A DNA stretch of 64,000 bases from assembly GCF_017811175.1 (NCBI RefSeq), contig NZ_JACWIJ010000002.1, positions 3,282,501 to 3,346,500 on the forward strand, written 5' to 3'. Positions 39,636 to 49,107 of the stretch are shown piece by piece; positions within the stretch are counted from its first letter, which is position 1; every line of letters begins with the position of its first letter. This stretch comes from Melaminivora jejuensis (GTDB lineage Bacteria > Pseudomonadota > Gammaproteobacteria > Burkholderiales > Burkholderiaceae_C). The notes under the pieces were generated by a model, which was not told the DNA's origin, searched no databases, and saw only the letters and a program-made list of their open reading frames with translations. The position numbers and the translations under genes are program-made.

Positions 39636-39663
39636 TTTTGCGTTTTGCGTTTTGCGTTTTGCG
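39636..39663 (+). repeat. Heptamer tandem repeat (TTTTGCG)4
   Basis: Four perfect copies of TTTTGCG directly follow dispersed repeat copy 7 and end 12 bases before the rep stop codon. A slippage-prone tract in the rep-pldA gap. Confidence 0.9.
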
Positions 39664-39674
39664 GCTGCTCGCGC

Positions 39675-41735
39675 TCAACGCCCAACCTCTCCCACCGCCC
39701 GGGCGGCGAACTCGGCGCGCAACTGGCGCAGTTTCTCGCGCGGGTCTTCGCGCGCGGTGGCGGCGTCGAGTTTCATCTCGGCGATGAAGCGGCTGGGCTG
39801 GCAGGCCACCATCTCGCGGCCTTTCTTGCGCTTTTTCGTCCAGCTCACGGCCAGGGTGCGCTGCGCGCGGGTGATGCCGACGTACATCAGCCGGCGCTCC
39901 TCCTGCAGCCGGGCGGCCACGTCTTCGGCCAGCTGCTGCTGGCGGCCTTCGTCGTCGTCCAGCTTGAAGGGCAACATGCCCTCGGTGGCGCCGGCCAGGA
40001 TGACGTGCGGCCACTCCAGGCCCTTGCTGGCGTGCAGGGTCGAGAGCACTACCATGTCCTGCTCCTGTTCGCGTTCGGAGATGGTGGACAGCAGGGCAAT
40101 GGTCTGCGCGACTTCCAGCAGGCTTTTGGTCTCGCGCTGCGTGCTGGCGCCGGCGGCGTCGCCCTCCTGCCCGCCGGCGCGCTGGGCCATCCAGTCGCAG
40201 AACTCCAGCACGTTGCTCCAGCGCGCGGCGGCGACTTTTTCGCTGTCCTCGCTGTCGTGCAGGTACTGCTCGTAGCCGATGTCCTGCAGCCAGTCGGCGA
40301 GAAACGTGCGCGCCGCCTCGGCCCCGTGGGTGTGGCGGGCGCGGTATTCCAGCTCGTTGATGAGGCGGCCGAACTCGGCCAGGCCGTCGAGCGCGCGCTT
40401 GGGGAGTGCTGCGGCCAGCATGGCGTTGAACAGCGCGCCGAACAGGCTGGTGCGGTGCTGCGCGGCGAACTGGCCCAGGGCGCCCAGCGTGGTGTGGCCG
40501 ATGCCGCGTCTGGGCGTGGCCACGGCGCGCAAAAAGGCCGGGTCGTCGTCGTTGTTGATCCACAGCCGGAACCAGGCGCACAGGTCGCGGATCTCGGCGC
40601 GGTCGAAAAACGACGTGCCGCCCGAGACCTTGTAGGGAATGCTGGCGCGGCGCAGCGCTTTTTCGAACGGCTTGGCCTGGTGGTTGGCGCGGTAGAGGAT
40701 GGCAAAGCTCTTCCAGGCCGGCGGCGGGTTGGCGCCGGCGCGCAAGGACAGGATGCGCGCCACGGCACGCTCGGCCTCGTGCTCCTCGTTGTTGCAGTCC
40801 AGCACGCGCACCGGCTCGCCCTCGCCCAGCTCGGAAAACAGCGTCTTCGGAAACAGCTTGGGATTCGGCCCGATGACGTGGTTGGCCGCGCGCAGGATGG
40901 CGCTGGTCGAGCGGTAGTTCTGCTCCAGCTTGATGACCTTGAGCTGCGGGAAGTCCACCGGCAGTTTTTTGAGGTTGTCCAGCGTGGCGCCGCGCCAGCC
41001 GTAGATGCTCTGGTCGTCGTCGCCCACGGCGGTGAAGTGCGCCCGCTCGCCCACCAGCAGCTTGAGCAGCTCGTACTGCGTGGCGTTGGTGTCCTGGTAT
41101 TCATCGACCAGCACATGACCCAGCAGGCGCTGCCACTTCTGGCGCACCTCGGAGTGGTGCTTGAGCAGGCGCATGGGCAGGCCGATCAGGTCGTCGAAGT
41201 CCACGCTCTGATAGGCGGCCAGGCGCTCTTCGTAGCGCTGCATGATCAGAGCGATGTTGCGCTCGTGGTCGTCCTGGGCCATGGCCAGCGCCCGGCGCGC
41301 GTCCCAGCCCTGGTTCTTCCAGCCGCTGATGGCCCATTGCCACTGGCGCGCGGTAGCCGCGTCGGCGGTGCCGCCGGCGCAGTCCTTGAGGATGCTGGTC
41401 ACATCGTCCTGATCCAGGATGCTGAAATTGGGCTTGAGCCCCAGCACGTGGCCGTCCTCGCGCACCAGGCGCACGCCCAGGGCGTGGAAGGTGCATACCA
41501 GCACGTCCCGGGCGGCGCGCCCGATCAGGCCGGATGCGCGCTCGCGCATCTCGGCGGCGGCCTTGTTGGTGAAGGTGATGGCGGCGATGCGCCGGGGCTG
41601 CAGGCCGGTCTCGATCAGCCGGGCGATCTTGTGCGTGATGACGCGCGTCTTGCCCGAGCCGGCTCCGGCCAGCACCAGGCAGGGGCCTTGGGTGTGGTGG
41701 ACGGCTTGCAGCTGGGCCAGGTTCAGACCGGACAT
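39675..41735 (-). CDS. rep: ATP-dependent DNA helicase Rep (UvrD/Rep family)
   Basis: 686 aa, superfamily 1A 3'-5' helicase. Motif I is AGSGKT near residue 24, motif Ia ITFTNKAAAEM, motif II VDEYQDTN, motif III GDDDQSIYGWRGA, and the C-terminal motifs include TLHASKGLEW and YVGITRAQ. Length and order match Rep, which clears proteins ahead of replication forks. The start MSGLNLAQLQAV fits the family. A dispersed repeat lies upstream. Confidence 0.92.
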   Translation of the reverse strand: MSGLNLAQLQAVHHTQGPCLVLAGAGSGKTRVITHKIARLIETGLQPRRIAAITFTNKAAAEMRERASGLIGRAARDVLVCTFHALGVRLVREDGHVLGLKPNFSILDQDDVTSILKDCAGGTADAATARQWQWAISGWKNQGWDARRALAMAQDDHERNIALIMQRYEERLAAYQSVDFDDLIGLPMRLLKHHSEVRQKWQRLLGHVLVDEYQDTNATQYELLKLLVGERAHFTAVGDDDQSIYGWRGATLDNLKKLPVDFPQLKVIKLEQNYRSTSAILRAANHVIGPNPKLFPKTLFSELGEGEPVRVLDCNNEEHEAERAVARILSLRAGANPPPAWKSFAILYRANHQAKPFEKALRRASIPYKVSGGTSFFDRAEIRDLCAWFRLWINNDDDPAFLRAVATPRRGIGHTTLGALGQFAAQHRTSLFGALFNAMLAAALPKRALDGLAEFGRLINELEYRARHTHGAEAARTFLADWLQDIGYEQYLHDSEDSEKVAAARWSNVLEFCDWMAQRAGGQEGDAAGASTQRETKSLLEVAQTIALLSTISEREQEQDMVVLSTLHASKGLEWPHVILAGATEGMLPFKLDDDEGRQQQLAEDVAARLQEERRLMYVGITRAQRTLAVSWTKKRKKGREMVACQPSRFIAEMKLDAATAREDPREKLRQLRAEFAARAVGEVGR

Positions 41736-41802
41736 GGAAATGCGAAATCGCGCAAAGCGCAGCAAAGGCTGGAAGGATGGGGCAGCAGCAGGCGAGTGTT
41801 CG

Positions 41803-41854
41803 CTTTTTTGATAGCTGCCAGCGCAGACAGGGCGTGGGTTTGGGCCGCTTTTTC
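41803..41854 (-). repeat. Dispersed short repeat, copy 8 (reverse)
   Basis: TTTTTTGATAGCTGCCAGCG then CAGACAGGGCGTGGGTTTGGGCCGC, in the ~270-base divergent gap between rep and the AEC transporter gene. Confidence 0.8.
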
Positions 41855-42005
41855 CTGTATTTCAGGGGGCTGGGAGGGGGTGGCGCAGCCCGCACGGGCC
41901 TGGCAGCGGCGGCCAAGCCCGCGATGATAGCGAGGCCGGCGCAACCCGGCATGGCTGGCCTGCATGGGCGGCTTTGGCCGTGTTCCGGCTGCCACAATCG
42001 CGCCG

Positions 42006-42953
42006 GTGCTGTCCATCCTGTCCGTCACTTTTCCCTTCTTCGCCCTGGTGCTGGCCGGCTATGGCGCCACGCGCCGGGGGCTGCTGCCGCTGCCTGCCAT
42101 CGCCGGCCTGAACAGCTTCGTGCTGTACTTTGCCCTGCCGTGCATGTTGTATCGCTTCGGCGCGCATACGCCCGTGGCGCAGCTGCTCGATGCGCGCGTG
42201 GCCGCCGTCTATCTGGCCAGCGGCCTGCTCATGGTGCTGGGCGCGGTGGCGGCCACGCGCGCGCGCTGGGGCTGGAACGATGCCGCCTTCGGCGCGCTGG
42301 TGGCTGCCTTTCCGAACTCGGGCTTCATGGGCGTGCCGCTGCTGGTGGCGCTGCTGGGCGAGGACAGCGCCGGCACGGTGATCCCGACCATGGCGCTGGA
42401 CATGATCGTGACCTCCTCGCTGTGCGTGGCGCTGTCGCGCCTGTCGCTGGGCGGGGGCAGCGCCGCCCGCGCGCTGCGCCTGGCACTGCGCGGCGTACTG
42501 GCCAATCCGCTGCCCTGGGCCATCGCCCTGGGCGGGCTGGCGTCCGCCAGCTCCTTCGAGCTGCCCGGGCCGCTGGATCAGACCGTGGCCATGCTGGCCG
42601 CCGCTGCCTCGCCGGTGGCCCTGTTCACCATCGGCGCGGTGCTGGCGCGCTCGCAGATGAGTCTGCACGAGCAGGTGCCGGCGCGCGACTACGTGCCGCT
42701 GGCGCTGGCCAAGTTGCTGGCGCATCCGCTGCTGGTCTGGCTGGGCTGCCAGGCGCTGCGGCTGGCCGGCTGGCCGCTGCCGCCGCTGGCCGAGACCACG
42801 CTGGTGCTGGTGGCGGCGCTGCCCAGCGCCAGCAATGTCTCGCTGCTGGCCGAGCGCTTCGAGGCGCACGGCGGGCGCATCGCCCGCATCATCCTGGTCA
42901 GCACGGCGCTGGCCTTCGGCACCTTCTCGGTGGCGGTGGCCTGGCTGACCTGA
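42006..42953 (+). CDS. AEC (auxin efflux carrier) family transporter
   Basis: About 315 aa from GTG 42006 (an upstream in-frame ATG at 41964 would add 14 residues). About ten hydrophobic segments in two five-helix halves, with FPNSGFMGVPLL and the C-terminal PSASNVSLLAERF typical of bacterial AEC proteins, which export small organic acids or amino-acid-like compounds. No regulator adjoins it. The substrate is unknown. Confidence 0.87.
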   Translation: MLSILSVTFPFFALVLAGYGATRRGLLPLPAIAGLNSFVLYFALPCMLYRFGAHTPVAQLLDARVAAVYLASGLLMVLGAVAATRARWGWNDAAFGALVAAFPNSGFMGVPLLVALLGEDSAGTVIPTMALDMIVTSSLCVALSRLSLGGGSAARALRLALRGVLANPLPWAIALGGLASASSFELPGPLDQTVAMLAAAASPVALFTIGAVLARSQMSLHEQVPARDYVPLALAKLLAHPLLVWLGCQALRLAGWPLPPLAETTLVLVAALPSASNVSLLAERFEAHGGRIARIILVSTALAFGTFSVAVAWLT

Positions 42954-43112
42954 CAGGCCCGGCCAGCCGGCAGGCCGGGGCAGCCCTCTCCTACAGGCAT
43001 GGACGGTCGGGCCGCACGGCCTGGCTGTGTGCTGCGGCGCACCATTGGATTCAGGCGCACTGCTTGCAGTGCTCCGCCTGATATCCACAGCCATTCACAG
43101 GAGAAAAATGCC

Positions 43113-43541
43113 ATGACCAAGACCATCCGTTCGCTCTTTCCCGCCGTCTTGCTGGCGGCCAGCGCCGCCCTGCCGCTGGCCGCCACGGCACAGGTCGCCG
43201 GCGGCACTGTGCTGGGCGTGACTGAAACCGTCCATGCCTCGGTGGCCAACGGCTGGAGTGTCAAGAAGGCCATCCTGGGCAAGGACGTCTACAACAACGA
43301 CGCCAAGCCCGAAGTAGTCGGCAAGGTGGACGACATCATCATCAACCCCAAAGGCTCGGTGTCGTATGCCATCGTCAACGCTAGCAAGTTCCTGGGCCTG
43401 TCCTCGCACGACGTGCTGATCCCAGTGGAGCAGTTCACCATCGAGAACAACCGCATCACGCTGCCCGGCGCCACCAAGGACGCCCTGCGCCAGCTGCCGC
43501 AGTTCAAGTACGCGGACAACGCCAGCAAGATAGTGAAGTAA
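43113..43541 (+). CDS. Exported PRC-barrel domain protein
   Basis: 142 aa. Signal peptide (LLAASAALPLAATA-Q), then a PRC-barrel-like region with VVGKVDDIIINPKGSVSYAIVNASKFLGLSSHDVLIPVEQF. Such proteins are common, abundant periplasmic proteins of unknown role. AGGAG lies nine bases upstream. An ATG five bases before the start opens a two-codon frame (ATGCCATGA) whose stop overlaps the real start. A good terminator follows. Confidence 0.87.
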   Translation: MTKTIRSLFPAVLLAASAALPLAATAQVAGGTVLGVTETVHASVANGWSVKKAILGKDVYNNDAKPEVVGKVDDIIINPKGSVSYAIVNASKFLGLSSHDVLIPVEQFTIENNRITLPGATKDALRQLPQFKYADNASKIVK

Positions 43542-43592
43542 GCGAAAAGACCATCAGCGCCGGGCCGGCCCTGCGGCCTGCGGCGCTCAGGC

Positions 43593-43621
43593 AAAGCCTC
43601 CGCCAGTGCCGGAGGCTTTTT
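43593..43621 (+). terminator. Terminator of the PRC-barrel gene
   Basis: AAAGCCTCCG (43593-43602) pairs with CGGAGGCTTT (43610-43619), a 10-bp stem running into TTTTT, about 50 bases after the stop codon. Confidence 0.9.
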
Positions 43622-43651
43622 GCGTTGTGCAGCGCCAGACGCCCTGGCGTA

Positions 43652-43814
43652 AGAGCGTGTTTACGATCTCCGCGCGCAGGGGCGCGGGTGCGGATCGGGA
43701 TGGGCTGCCAGGCGCAAACCGCAGCGATAGCCCGTGCTATCGCGAGGATTTGCAACGCCGCAGACCGCCCGAGGCCGCGCCCGCGCACCCGCGCGGGGAT
43801 CGTAAACACGCTCT
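43652..43814 (-). mobile_element. 163-bp palindromic (MITE-like) element, copy 2
   Basis: A reverse-oriented copy of the element at 36585-36747, same length, two differences. Ends AGAGCGTGTTTACGATC and GATCGTAAACACGCTCT are exactly complementary here, and the inner palindrome is at 43724-43743. It lies between the PRC-barrel terminator and the 3' end of priA, so it disrupts no gene. Confidence 0.87.
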
Positions 43815-43838
43815 AAGGCACGCGCCCCCGGGCCAGGC

Positions 43839-45947
43839 TCAGATGGCCTGCGGATCGACGTCCACCAGCCAGCGCACCAGGCCCCTGTGGCGTGGGCGTT
43901 CGGCGTGCAATAGCGCCTGCCAGGCCGCCAAAAAGGCCTGCAGCGCCGGGCGCGAGGCGCTCTCCAGCAGCATCTGCGCACGCTCCACGCCGGCCACGCG
44001 CTGCACCGCCAGCGGCACGGGCGGGTACAGGTGGACTAGCTCCAGCCCTGGCAAGGCGGCAGTGCGTGCCGCGTCGGCTGCGGCGCTCAGAAAAGCCTGG
44101 GCCACTTCCTGACTTTTCGCATCGGCGCGTATCAGCGCCTGGTGGGCAAAAGGCGGCATCCCGGCGCCCAGGCGCTCGGCCAATTGCTGGGCGGCAAAGG
44201 CCGGCCAGTCGTGGCGGCGCAGCGCGGCATACAGCGGGTGCTCCGGGTGCCAGGTCTGCAGCCACATTTCGGGCGGCTGGCCCTGGGCGGCGACGTAGCC
44301 GGCATCGCGCCCGGCCCGGCCCGCCGCCTGCATGAGCAGGGCAAACAGCCGCTCGGGCGCGCGAAAGTCGCTGGAAAACAGCGCCCCGTCGGGCTGCACT
44401 GCGGCCACCAGCGTGATGCGCCGGAAGTCGTGCCCCTTGGCAATCATCTGCGTGCCCACCAGCACATCGACCTCGCCGGCATGTACCTGGGCCAGTTGCT
44501 CCTCCAGCGCGCCGCGCGCGCGCGTGGTGTCGGCGTCGATGCGCGCCACGCGCGCCGCCCGGCCCTGAGGTTCCACGATGACGTTGCGCAGCAGCGCGGC
44601 TAGGTGCTCTTCGAGCTGCTCCGTGCCCCGGCCAATAGGGGCGATGTCGGGGTTGCCGCAGGCCGGGCAGGCACGCGGCACGCGGCTGGCCGCGCCGCAG
44701 TGGTGGCAGCGCAGGCTGCGATCCATCTTGTGGAAGACTTGGTGCGCGCTGCAATGCGGGCAGTCGCTTTTCCAGCTGCAGGCGTGGCAGTGCAGCACCG
44801 GCGCAAAGCCCCGGCGGTTGAGCAGCACCAGACACTGCTCGCCGCGCTGCACGCGCTCGGTGATGGCGGCCAGCAGCGGCGGGGCAAAGATGGCCCGGCG
44901 CGGCTGCTGGCCCATGTCCACGATGCGCACGCGCGGCAGTGCGCCGGCGCCGATGCGGCTGGGCATGTGCAGGCGCTGGTAGCGCCCGCCCTGCGGGTCA
45001 TCTGCCGTGGGTGGACGGCTGGCGTGCCAGCTCTCCAGCGATGGCGTGGCGCTGCCCAGCAGGACTTTCGCGCCTTGCTCGCGCCCGCGCCATAGCGCCA
45101 GGTCGCGGGCGTTGTAGCGCGCGCCCTCTTGCTGCTTGTAGCTGGCGTCGTGTTCCTCATCGACCACGATCAGTGCCAGGCTGGCGAAGCTGGCAAAAAT
45201 AGCCATGCGCGTGCCCAGCACGATGCGCGCCGCGCCGCTGTGCGCGGCCAGCCAGCTTTTCAGGCGCTGCGCCGGCGTCATGCCGCTGTGCATAGTGACC
45301 AGCGCCGCGTCCCCCAGCGCCGGGGCAAAGCGCGCACGCACCCGGGCTTCGAGCTGCGGCGTCAGGTTGATCTCGGGCACCAGGATCAGCGCCTGCGCTG
45401 CCGGCTCGGCCATCAGCGCCTGGGCGATGCAGTGCAGATAGACCTCGGTCTTGCCGCTGCCCGTGCTGCCGAACAGCAAAAATGGCCCTGGATGGGCCTC
45501 GATTTCGGCGATAGCCCTTGCCTGTTCTGCGCTGTAAGCTATTTTTTCAATAGCATTTTCGGGTGCTGGCGCGCTCTGCATCCGGCGCAGGCGGCGCTGC
45601 AGCTGCCCAGCATCCAGATCGCGCAGTTGCGGCGGCAGGGCGGCCAGGGCCACCTCGCCCAGGGCGCGCTGGTAGTAGCGCGCGGCAAACGCCACCAGGC
45701 GCCGCCAGTGCTGATCCAGCGGGGCGATACCCTCCAGCACGCCGGCGATGGCGCGCAGTTGTACAGGCCGGCCTGGGGCCGCGACCGGCTGCGGCTGCGA
45801 CGGCGCATCCCAGACCACCCCCAGCACCTCGCGCGCGCCCAGCGGCACACGCACCAGCGTGCCCGGCGGCAGTGGCGTGCTGCTGGCATAGCTGAGCAAG
45901 TCGCCCAGCTGGCTGTGCATGGGTGTGCTGACGGCCACATGCAGCAC
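43839..45947 (-). CDS. priA: Primosomal protein N' (replication restart helicase PriA)
   Basis: 702 aa. PriA reloads the replisome at stalled forks. The N-terminal DNA-binding domain is followed by helicase motifs (FGSTGSGKTEVYLH, VDEEHDASYKQ, LLGSATPSLES), the zinc-binding cysteine block (CHACSWKSDCPHC...CHHCGAA...CPACG) and C-terminal helicase motifs (GTQMIAKGHDF, GRAGR). The start is GTG at 45947; no better ATG lies upstream in frame although the frame stays open. A dispersed repeat copy encodes the stretch just before motif I. Confidence 0.92.
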   Translation of the reverse strand: MLHVAVSTPMHSQLGDLLSYASSTPLPPGTLVRVPLGAREVLGVVWDAPSQPQPVAAPGRPVQLRAIAGVLEGIAPLDQHWRRLVAFAARYYQRALGEVALAALPPQLRDLDAGQLQRRLRRMQSAPAPENAIEKIAYSAEQARAIAEIEAHPGPFLLFGSTGSGKTEVYLHCIAQALMAEPAAQALILVPEINLTPQLEARVRARFAPALGDAALVTMHSGMTPAQRLKSWLAAHSGAARIVLGTRMAIFASFASLALIVVDEEHDASYKQQEGARYNARDLALWRGREQGAKVLLGSATPSLESWHASRPPTADDPQGGRYQRLHMPSRIGAGALPRVRIVDMGQQPRRAIFAPPLLAAITERVQRGEQCLVLLNRRGFAPVLHCHACSWKSDCPHCSAHQVFHKMDRSLRCHHCGAASRVPRACPACGNPDIAPIGRGTEQLEEHLAALLRNVIVEPQGRAARVARIDADTTRARGALEEQLAQVHAGEVDVLVGTQMIAKGHDFRRITLVAAVQPDGALFSSDFRAPERLFALLMQAAGRAGRDAGYVAAQGQPPEMWLQTWHPEHPLYAALRRHDWPAFAAQQLAERLGAGMPPFAHQALIRADAKSQEVAQAFLSAAADAARTAALPGLELVHLYPPVPLAVQRVAGVERAQMLLESASRPALQAFLAAWQALLHAERPRHRGLVRWLVDVDPQAI
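45511..45556 (+). repeat. Dispersed short repeat, copy 9, inside priA
   Basis: A diverged copy (GCCCTTGCCTGTTCTGCGCT then GTAAGCTATTTTTTCAATAGC) is read in antisense as PENAIEKIAYSAEQARAIAEI of PriA, ten residues before the Walker A motif. Its long AT-rich tail contrasts with the surrounding GC-rich coding sequence. Confidence 0.75.
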
Positions 45948-46674
45948 ATGGCCGGAGATGGTGGGCAGAGCGTCGGGGGATTCAAGGATGTGCGGCGGTG
46001 AAGCTGGTGGGGTGATAGGGGCAGACCTTGCCGGGGTGTGATGCGCCCTGCATTGTGCCGAGGCCGTCCGGGGCTTTCAGCCTTGTGGATAACTTTGTGG
46101 AAAGCAGGCTGCAAAACCCGCGCAAGCCCCGGGGCATGGGCCTGTACTGCTATCGCTGTTGCTCAGGGGTGTTGAAAATATTCAATGAAATCAAGGCACT
46201 ATTTGACCTTGTCAGCCTGTGCCGGGGAGGTAGGCCAACGCTGCCGGCATCCATCCTGCTTTGCCAAACATGTGAACAAGTGGCTTGTCAATGGCTGGCG
46301 TGCTGGTTTTTTGTGGTAGGCGGCTGGCGCTGCAACCCTGGGCCAACCGCCACTTTCGCGGGCAAGTGCTTGATTTTGCAAGCGTTTGCAAAGAAATCCA
46401 GAATTTCTGTGGATAACTTTGTTGACAGCCCTTGGCAACCGGGCGCAAAGCCTTGTCGCAGCGTGCTTTGCTTGAGTTGCCCAGGAAAAAGGCAAATTTT
46501 CAATTTCCTTGAAAATCAACGACTTGCGTGAGTGTCACAGCCGACGCAGCAGCCCGGGCAGAAATCCGTTGCACAGCGTATCGGCGCCCCACGCCCTGGG
46601 GTTTTTGTGCATAAGTTGCCGACCGGAGCGGTAGCCGTGCTACGCAAGCTCTCCGCCGGGGCTGCCTGCGCCCC
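45948..46674. other. 727-bp non-coding gap with three DnaA-box matches
   Basis: This is the longest protein-free gap after the rRNA region, between priA and hemE, and it is less GC-rich than its flanks. It holds two perfect DnaA boxes, TGTGGATAA at 46084-46092 and 46408-46416, sharing the longer word TGTGGATAACTTTGT, and a TGTGCATAA variant at 46606-46614, all in one orientation. The first is followed by a half-matching TGTGGAAAG. Open frames here are short and lack ribosome-binding sites. Whether DnaA binds is untested; see findings for why it is unlikely to be the active origin. Confidence 0.65.
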
Positions 46675-47802
46675 TCAGCCGCGCCGCAGGGCGCGCGAAT
46701 GGCTGTGGACGGCCTCGACCAGTGCCGTGACGTGCTCGGGCGGGGTGAACTGGCTGATGCCGTGGCCCAGGTTGAAGATGTGCGTCGGGCCGCAGGTCGC
46801 CGGGTCGGTGTGCGGCTTGCCGAAGCTGTCGAGCACGGCGCGCGCTTCGCGGGCCACTGCTTCGGGCGGGGCGAACAGCACGTTCGGATCCAGGTTGCCC
46901 TGCAGCGCCTTGCCCGGCTCGCCGGCCTGGCCGCCGACGACGGCGCGCGCGCGGCCCAGGTTGGCCGTCCAGTCCAGGCCGAGCACTTCGCAGTCCAGCG
47001 TGTCCATGTCTTCCAGCCAGATGCCGCCGCCCTTGGTGAAGACGATGCGCGGCACGTCCTGACCGTCGGCGCCGGTGCGCTTGAGCTGGCCCAGCACGCG
47101 CTGGGTGTACTGCAGGCTGAAGGTCTGGAAACACCCGTCGGCCAGCACGCCGCCCCAGCTGTCGAAGACCATAACGGCCTGGGCGCCAGCGTCGATCTGC
47201 GCGTTCAGATAACGTGCCACGGCGTCGGCGTTGACGGCCAGGATGCGGTGCATCAGATCCGGGCGCGCATACATCAGGCTCTTGACCTGGCGGTAGTCGT
47301 CGCTGCCCCGGCCTTCGACCATGTAGCACGCCAGTGTCCAGGGGCTGCCGGAAAAGCCGATCAGCGGCACGCGGCCATTGAGCGCCCGGCGAATGCTGGT
47401 CACGGCGTCGAAGACGTAGCGCAGCTTGTCCATGTCGGGCACGGCGAGACGCGCCACGTCATCCTCGGTGCGCACGGTGCGGGCAAAGCGCGGGCCTTCA
47501 CCCTCGGCGAACGACAGGCCCAGGCCCATGGCGTCGGGCACCGTCAGGATGTCGGAAAACAGGATGGAGGCATCCAGCGCGAAGCGCTCCAGGGGCTGGA
47601 GTGTGACTTCGGTGGCGTAATCAACATTGGTTGCCAGCCCCATGAAGCTGCCGGCACGCGCCCGCGTGGCCTTGTACTCGGGCAGGTAGCGCCCGGCCTG
47701 GCGCATCAGCCACAGTGGCGTGTAGTCCGTGGCCTGGCGGCGGCAGGCACGCAAAAAGGTGTCGTTGTGCAGCGGAGCGAAGGAGGAGCTGGAGGTAGTC
47801 AT
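46675..47802 (-). CDS. hemE: Uroporphyrinogen decarboxylase
   Basis: 375 aa. HemE removes four carboxyl groups from uroporphyrinogen III to give coproporphyrinogen III in haem synthesis. Family signatures are [15 protein letters not shown] near the N terminus (conserved Arg of the active site), [22 protein letters not shown] with the key Asp, and [17 protein letters not shown] terminus [16 protein letters not shown]. The start [11 protein letters not shown] follows GGAG-containing sequence. It precedes priA on the same strand, across the DnaA-box gap. Confidence 0.97.
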   Translation of the reverse strand: MTTSSSSFAPLHNDTFLRACRRQATDYTPLWLMRQAGRYLPEYKATRARAGSFMGLATNVDYATEVTLQPLERFALDASILFSDILTVPDAMGLGLSFAEGEGPRFARTVRTEDDVARLAVPDMDKLRYVFDAVTSIRRALNGRVPLIGFSGSPWTLACYMVEGRGSDDYRQVKSLMYARPDLMHRILAVNADAVARYLNAQIDAGAQAVMVFDSWGGVLADGCFQTFSLQYTQRVLGQLKRTGADGQDVPRIVFTKGGGIWLEDMDTLDCEVLGLDWTANLGRARAVVGGQAGEPGKALQGNLDPNVLFAPPEAVAREARAVLDSFGKPHTDPATCGPTHIFNLGHGISQFTPPEHVTALVEAVHSHSRALRRG

Positions 47803-47857
47803 GGGCGGCGATTGTCGCAGCGCCACCCGTCCCCTGCCGCCCGCAGCCTGGGCTGGT

Positions 47858-48934
47858 TCAATAGACGACGACCCGATCGCCCACCTTGACCTGCTCGTAC
47901 AGCCACTTGGCAACCTGGTAGTCGCGCAGCTGGCTGCAGCCGTGCGAGCCGCCGGCATAGCCCTTGTCGGCAAAGTCCTGCGAGTAATGCACGGCGACGT
48001 TGCGGTCGTAGAAGATGGCATACGGCATGGGCGTGCGCTCGCCGAAGATCTTCGAGACCGTCTCGTGGTTCATGTACCAGATGCGGAACTCGCCCTCGTC
48101 GCTTTCCCAGCCCGGCATGGCAAAGCGTGCCTCGCGCGTGAAGCGGATCTGGCCGTTGTCCACGAAGGACATTTTTTTCTGCTGGCGCGAGATGCAGATC
48201 ACCCGCCCCGTGGCACAGCGCGGGTCAAGCTCCTGGGTGCTGCTGCTGGCCGGCGGCTCCTTGAACAGATCGGCATAGCGCGGCAGCCGGGTGCGGCGCA
48301 GGAGCGGCGTCCAGCTGCGCTCGTCCATGACCTCGCTGGCCGGCAGGCCGATGCGCGAGCGCCAGGCGGCAATGGCCTGGCGCGTGGCGTCGCTGAAACT
48401 GCCGTCCACCGCGCCCTGGTACAGGCCAGCCTGGCGCAGGCGGTGCTGCAGCTCCATCATGAAAGCTGGCTCGCTGGGGGCGACGAACCAGGTGCCGATG
48501 TCGGTGTTGTTCAGCTCGGCCTGGGTCGGCGCGCGCGAGCGCGTGGCCAGCGCCTCCCAGGTGGCGGCATCGACCACGCCGGTGGGGCGCAGGCTGGCGG
48601 CCTTTTGCAGTTTGATCACGGCCTCGCGCGTGAGCTGGCCGAAGCGATCCTCCACGTCCACCACGGCCAGAAACTTGGCCTGGCGCAGGCGCACCTGCAA
48701 TTCGCGCACCTGGGGCGACTGCATTTTGAAGCGCAGCTCCTGCGCCAGCGGGGCGACGGCCTGGGCGGACGCCTGGGGCGAGGCCTGCAGCTCGGTAGCC
48801 AGGCGTGCGCCGGCGGGCTGTGGGCTGGCCTGGGCGGGCAGAGGCAGGCCCAGCGCCAAGGTGGCCAGGGTAGAAGCGGCCACGAGGGCCAGAGGGAGGC
48901 GAGGGCGGCGGGTGCAAAAGCGCATGGCAGTCAT
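47858..48934 (-). CDS. L,D-transpeptidase with two peptidoglycan-binding domains
   Basis: 358 aa. A signal peptide ([24 protein letters not shown]) is followed by two PG-binding helical domains (about residues 75-130 and 155-210) and a C-terminal YkuD catalytic domain with AVHYSQDF and [11 protein letters not shown], whose Cys is the nucleophile. It should make 3-3 crosslinks or attach proteins to peptidoglycan in the periplasm. The start is MTAMRF or three codons later. Divergent from the transglutaminase-like gene. Confidence 0.9.
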   Translation of the reverse strand: MTAMRFCTRRPRLPLALVAASTLATLALGLPLPAQASPQPAGARLATELQASPQASAQAVAPLAQELRFKMQSPQVRELQVRLRQAKFLAVVDVEDRFGQLTREAVIKLQKAASLRPTGVVDAATWEALATRSRAPTQAELNNTDIGTWFVAPSEPAFMMELQHRLRQAGLYQGAVDGSFSDATRQAIAAWRSRIGLPASEVMDERSWTPLLRRTRLPRYADLFKEPPASSSTQELDPRCATGRVICISRQQKKMSFVDNGQIRFTREARFAMPGWESDEGEFRIWYMNHETVSKIFGERTPMPYAIFYDRNVAVHYSQDFADKGYAGGSHGCSQLRDYQVAKWLYEQVKVGDRVVVY

Positions 48935-49107
48935 CGAAGAAGCATCGAAAAACCATTGGGAAACCGTCGAAGGCGGCTGTGGCGCAGTGTGCCAGCGCGC
49001 GCATAGGCTGGCGTGGCAAAAGGGTTGTCGCCTCGCCAGTCGCCTGCACGACAGTGCGGCGGGCCAGCCCTCTAGGGATGGGCGCCGGCTTGCGCTATGG
49101 TCAGGCG

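Noticed and set aside
45948..46674. Active chromosomal origin in the priA-hemE gap
   Set aside because: DnaA boxes are few, there is no dnaA or gidA nearby, and the rRNA, tuf and rpoBC genes to the left would be transcribed head-on to replication. Kept only as a DnaA-box cluster.
46532..47062. Plus-strand frame antisense to the hemE 3' end
   Set aside because: It overlaps hemE, starts in the non-coding gap without a ribosome-binding site, and the product is low-complexity.
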